Assembly: GCA_002498375.1 (NCBI GenBank) | Contig: DAHC01000005.1 | Location: forward strand, 135,376 to 199,375 | Origin: Methanocorpusculum sp. UBA424 | GTDB taxonomy: Archaea > Halobacteriota > Methanomicrobia > Methanomicrobiales > Methanocorpusculaceae | Length of the DNA: 64,000 bases | Direction: 5' to 3' | Part shown: one piece after another, positions 61,575-64,000 of the stretch | Layout: each line of letters opens with the position of its first letter | How positions within the stretch are numbered: position 1 is the stretch's first letter | Notes under the pieces: model-generated | What the model was told of the DNA's origin: nothing | Database searches by the model: none | Seen by the model: the letters and a program-made list of their open reading frames with translations, nothing else | Position numbers and translations under genes: made by a program

Positions 61575-61984
61575 ACTCCCTCCGGAATTTCCAGGGCGCT
61601 GGCCGCATTTTTCAGCATCAGTTCCGCTAAGAGCGGATCGATCCCGATCGGTTCGGCATAGACGAGAGGAATCACCCGGCCGTCAGATAGGGTGAAGGTC
61701 CCGCGTTTTTTTCCGGGTTCAAGCCCGAGGATCTTTGGAATGTCGCGCAGGATATGGATCCCTTTTGCGAGAAACAGCGGGACGACGATCAAAATCTCCA
61801 GATCCTCGCTGCGCATCAGGTCGAGCCCTTCGGCAACGGTCGGATTACTGTATTCGAGGAAACAGGATTTGATCAGATATTCGCCGCCGTATTCCTTCAT
61901 CATCTCGGCGGTGGTCGTGATCAGCTCCTTGTTATACTGAAGCCGGCTCCCATGACCGACCAGCAGGAGACCTTTTGCACTCAT
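61571..61984 (-). CDS. cfbA: Sirohydrochlorin nickelochelatase (CbiX small type)
   Basis: A 137-residue single-domain chelatase that inserts Ni into sirohydrochlorin. The metal-binding His are in LLVGHGSRLQYN and FLAKGIHILRDIPKIL. I chose ATG 61984; the frame is open for another 50 codons upstream, but that part is unlike the family and lies in the promoter region. It is the first gene of the nine-gene operon. Confidence 0.9.
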   Translation of the reverse strand: MSAKGLLLVGHGSRLQYNKELITTTAEMMKEYGGEYLIKSCFLEYSNPTVAEGLDLMRSEDLEILIVVPLFLAKGIHILRDIPKILGLEPGKKRGTFTLSDGRVIPLVYAEPIGIDPLLAELMLKNAASALEIPEGV

Positions 61985-62124
61985 ATGTTTCTGATAGGTT
62001 ATGTATCCACATAAATTAGTATGACTAATCATCCTCACTCGTAATATTAGTGAAGTCTGCGGCTGTAACTTCGTATGATAAATATCGAAAGTGTGAAATA
62101 TAATCTGATTCGTACAATCTACGT
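61985..62124. promoter_or_regulatory. Divergent promoter region of the F430 operon and HEAT/TPR genes
   Basis: On the minus strand AATTTATG (about 62009-62016) is a TATA-like box about 25-30 nt before cfbA. Immediately beyond it is the inverted repeat ATTAGT-ATG-ACTAAT (62015-62029), and a third ATTAGT half-site lies at 62046-62051. On the plus strand AAATATAA (62095-62102) is a TATA-like box for the HEAT gene. The repeats could be an operator for nickel or F430 control; this is inferred. Confidence 0.45.
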
Positions 62125-62499
62125 ATGACATCAATACTTCCAGAGTATCTTATCCTTCTTCGCTCAAAGGATAAGGAGGACCGGCGTCTCGCGGCGGAAA
62201 AGCTCGGGGCGGCGGGTCCGGCGGCGATCGGGGCGGTCCGTTCTCTTCTGACCGATCCGGAATGGCGGCTCAGATATCGTGCGGCGAAGATCATCGGATT
62301 TACGGCCGAGCCGGCAGGGATCCCGCTTTTGACGCCGCTTCTTTCCGATGAGAAGGATCATGTCCGGTATATGGCGGTCAAGTCGCTTGGACGCTGCGGA
62401 ACAACGGAACTCGAGTCGGTGATTTCGCCGATGCTCAATGATGAAAATCCGTTTGTCCGGCGGATCGCTGCCGGGGTGCTGTCCGGCTGGAAGATATGA
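62125..62499 (+). CDS. HEAT-repeat protein
   Basis: A 124-residue all-helical protein with about three PBS-lyase-type HEAT repeats; units recur as LRSKDKEDRRLAAEKLGAAG, LLTDPEWRLRYRAAKIIGF and LLSDEKDHVRYMAVKSLGRCG. Such proteins are binding scaffolds; some act in lyase or maturation reactions. It overlaps the TPR gene by 4 nt and is divergent from the F430 operon. A partner cannot be named. Confidence 0.82.
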   Translation: MTSILPEYLILLRSKDKEDRRLAAEKLGAAGPAAIGAVRSLLTDPEWRLRYRAAKIIGFTAEPAGIPLLTPLLSDEKDHVRYMAVKSLGRCGTTELESVISPMLNDENPFVRRIAAGVLSGWKI

Positions 62500-62984
62500 A
62501 TAACGACAAAGATCTTTTCCGGCAGGGCCTGGTTTTGTTTGCGGCCCGGGATTTTTCCGGGGCGGCAGGCTGCTTTACGGATGCGCTGCGGGAAAATCCG
62601 GAGAATGTGAATTATTATTATTACCGGGGGGTCTGTTATCAGGAGACCGGCGCTGCAGACGAGGCGATCTCGGATTACACGAATGCCCTTTCCCGCAGCC
62701 CTTCCGCATATCCGATCCGGTATAACCGGGCGGATCTTTTTCTGCAGTCGGGCGATCTTGAAAAAGCACGGGAGGATTTCGAGGAGATTTTACGTGCCGC
62801 CGGCAAGGAGGATCCCCACTGGTCGGCGCTTGCCTATCTCGGCCGGGGTCTGATCCGGCTCGAGGAGGGGGAGGTCGAGGGGGCGATCATCGATCTTACG
62901 ACCGCGGAGGAGCTTGCACGAATTGACGGGGATAAACTGCTGCTCGCAAGAATCGGCGACGAGCTTGAGAGAAGCGGGTTTTAG
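62496..62984 (+). CDS. TPR-repeat protein
   Basis: A 162-residue helical protein with three or four TPR units (FRQGLVLFAARDFSGAAGCF, YYYRGVCYQETGAADEAISDY, IRYNRADLFLQSGDLEKARED, ALAYLGRGLIRLEEGEVEGA). There is no signal peptide, so it is cytoplasmic. It is co-translated with the HEAT protein; both look like protein-protein interaction modules. Confidence 0.85.
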   Translation: MNNDKDLFRQGLVLFAARDFSGAAGCFTDALRENPENVNYYYYRGVCYQETGAADEAISDYTNALSRSPSAYPIRYNRADLFLQSGDLEKAREDFEEILRAAGKEDPHWSALAYLGRGLIRLEEGEVEGAIIDLTTAEELARIDGDKLLLARIGDELERSGF

Positions 62985-63087
62985 GAGTATTGTTTGAGGG
63001 TACGATCCGGCGGTTGATATCTGCAGTCGGATGCATTCTTCCGTAAAAAAAGAAATGCCATCTTCAGAATCAAAAAATAGGATATCT

Positions 63088-63273
63088 CCACCGCGGGCCG
63101 CTCCGCGCCGAAGTCGCGTCCCCGCACCCCCTAAAAATAACCAAAAATATCCTTCTTATCCTTACGGAAGCCGGTTGGACAAAAAGTGGACGAAACACGC
63201 TTGAATCGGTTTGAATTTACAAGATAATCCGGGGTGCGGGGCCGCGACTCCGACGCGGAGCGGCCCGCGGTGG
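63088..63273. repeat. GC-rich inverted repeat with 43-nt arms
   Basis: The left arm (63088-63130) and right arm (63231-63273) are reverse complements at about 40 of 43 positions, for example CCGCGGGCCGCTCCGCG against CGCGGAGCGGCCCGCGG. A 100-nt AT-richer spacer separates them and codes for nothing evident. Weaker complementarity may continue outward to about 63047 and 63315. It has the same layout as the element at 44984-45329 but a different sequence. Confidence 0.8.
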
Positions 63274-63350
63274 GGCATCCTCTGATTTTGGATGCATTGA
63301 AAAGGATGTTCTTTTTTTGCGGGGTTAGTTTGAAAACAAGAAAAAAACCA

Positions 63351-63381
63351 GCAGGAAGAGGTGAAATCACCTCTGTCCTGC
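63351..63381 (-). terminator. Intrinsic terminator of the leftward gene
   Basis: GCAGGAAGAGGTGA pairs with TCACCTCTGTCCTGC around an AA loop, with one bulged base. On the minus strand the hairpin is followed closely by a T7 run (63344-63350), so it should end transcription of the gene at 63592-64000, about 210 nt downstream of its stop codon. Confidence 0.6.
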
Positions 63382-63392
63382 AAGAAAAAATC

Positions 63393-63473
63393 GCAAACCA
63401 TCGGTTTGCTCAGTTAAGGTTGGCCGCTTGTTCACAAACCTTCGGCTTGCTCTCCGACTCGGGTCTACGACCC
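63393..63473. repeat. Cluster of short REP-like hairpins
   Basis: GCAAACC-ATC-GGTTTGC (63393-63409) and the similar CAAACC-TTC-GGCTTG (63435-63449), both followed by CTC, are spaced about 41 nt apart. A third hairpin GGGTC-TAC-GACCC (63461-63473) follows. All have 3-nt loops. They look like repetitive extragenic palindromes. Confidence 0.55.
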
Positions 63474-63591
63474 TCGCTTTCAGCGTCCAACCCAACCCTC
63501 TACAAGCTTCCCAAAAAGCATGATGAGAAACCCGAGGAAGAGCATGATGAGCTTCCTAAGCCGGCTGGAGATCTGCATCTCCTGCCTCCCA

Positions 63592-64000
63592 TTAGTTCAG
63601 AGCCGGCTTCGTGTCTGCCCAGGCATCGACCGCTGCAAGGGTGGCGTCGTCGGCATAGCCCGACACGGTCATCGAATCGCGGTTGAGACTGATCTGGAAG
63701 GTATCGGTCCCGAGCTTCGCGGAAATGCGGACGTTCCACGTTGCTTCGGTACCGATCTCGGAGGTCTCGGCCGTCCCGCCGTTCCCGAATGCGGTCTTGA
63801 GATCCGCACTGCCGGTAAGGGCGGTGACTGCTGCGGCATACTCAGCACGGGTATATGCCGTGACCTGAACCTTGCCGTTCATCTCGGAGGTGTTCGGGTC
63901 GAAGTAGCCGACATAGGTCTTGTAGGTCTGCTTCCCGAGCTCGACTTCGGCGAGACCGAGGGGATTTTCCACGCCGATAATTTCTGCGATGATCGCATCA
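63592..64000 (-). CDS. Unrecognised protein, C-terminal part only
   Basis: The frame is open to the window edge; the last 135 residues are visible and the start lies beyond. The visible part is rich in Thr, Ala, Gly and Asp with few charged clusters, alternating beta-strand-like segments (GKVQVTAYTRAEYAAAV, TWNVRISAKLG, TFQISLNRDSMTVSGYAD) and a C-terminal TKPALN. This composition is common in secreted or surface proteins, but no signal peptide can be seen here. I assign no function. Confidence 0.65.
   Translation of the reverse strand, partial: DAIIAEIIGVENPLGLAEVELGKQTYKTYVGYFDPNTSEMNGKVQVTAYTRAEYAAAVTALTGSADLKTAFGNGGTAETSEIGTEATWNVRISAKLGTDTFQISLNRDSMTVSGYADDATLAAVDAWADTKPALN

Larger units (their letters stand above)
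62985..63591. other. 607-nt gene-free region with repeats
   Basis: No supported gene. 62985-63087 shows nothing recognisable. A long inverted repeat occupies 63088-63273, a terminator-like hairpin 63351-63381 and small related hairpins 63393-63473, all listed separately. A plus-strand open frame crossing 63234-63686 is rejected, because it runs through these repeats and into the opposite-strand gene. Confidence 0.7.

Noticed and set aside
61985..62134. N-terminal extension of CfbA
   Set aside because: The 50 extra codons cover the TATA-like box and inverted repeats and do not resemble the chelatase family.
63393..63473. CRISPR array or tRNA gene
   Set aside because: The palindromes are only 15-17 nt, not identical, with no regular spacers, and no cloverleaf or anticodon arm can be drawn.
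63234..63686. 150-residue open frame on the plus strand
   Set aside because: It runs through the inverted repeat, the hairpin cluster and the end of the opposite-strand gene; its codons simply read palindromes.

Overview
The window looks like part of the chromosome of a hydrogenotrophic methanogenic archaeon, most likely of the order Methanomicrobiales and plausibly Methanocorpusculum-like (the genus is inferred, not shown). The evidence is direct: a methyl-coenzyme M reductase (MCR) activation operon (atwA plus methanogenesis marker genes 3, 5, 6, 7, 15, 17), an Eha-type energy-converting hydrogenase operon, formylmethanofuran dehydrogenase genes, a coenzyme F430 operon, form III RuBisCO, diphthine synthase, Taw1 and O-phosphoseryl-tRNA synthetase. 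Several promoters have a TATA-like box about 25-30 nt before the start codon with little or no leader, which is typical of archaea. No rRNA, tRNA, CRISPR array or transposase gene was seen.

Layout. 1-11.2 kb: a DtxR/FeoA-like regulator with feoB, dphB with a DUF357 protein, an aldehyde dehydrogenase, a metallo-beta-lactamase protein paired with a DUF3006 protein, an MFS exporter, a zinc-ribbon protein of unknown role, and a FecCD-type ABC importer. 11.2-18.7 kb: the leftward MCR activation operon atwA-mmp3-mmp6-mmp5-mmp15-mmp17-mmp7, ending in an AhpD/CMD-like gene. 18.8-23.8 kb: a soluble P-type-ATPase-like HAD protein, the ribose-1,5-bisphosphate isomerase/RuBisCO pair, a lipoprotein hydrolase and dapF. 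24.0-33.2 kb: a rightward chain of 16 tightly packed genes that begins with Eha membrane subunits and runs through the hydrogenase core and a polyferredoxin into fwdA and fwdC. 33.2-44.7 kb: molybdate transporter modABC, a LOG-like protein, a free-standing ThrRS editing domain, metX-CBS and metY, a fused FwdD-FwdB protein divergent from mobB, then taw1 and sepS. 44.7-45.4 kb: a gene-free stretch with a large nested inverted repeat. 45.4-52.2 kb: trmO, fumarate hydratase, a DUF92 membrane protein, a DUF362/ferredoxin protein, dapAB and a small ferredoxin. 52.3-62.0 kb: a nine-gene leftward operon covering almost the whole route from glutamyl-tRNA to coenzyme F430. 62.1-64 kb: HEAT and TPR repeat proteins, a second inverted repeat with a cluster of hairpins, and the 3' part of an unrecognised gene.

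How it fits together: much of the window serves the first and last steps of CO2-reducing methanogenesis. Eha supplies low-potential electrons for CO2 reduction by Fwd; ModABC and MobB supply the metal and the guanylated pterin that Fwd needs; the cfb/hem operon makes the F430 of MCR; the atwA/mmp operon activates MCR. Notable points are the translational chaining of Eha with FwdAC, the FwdD-FwdB fusion, the HemC-CobA fusion with no HemD or CfbC in the cluster, the AhpD-like gene in the MCR activation operon, and two long intergenic inverted repeats.
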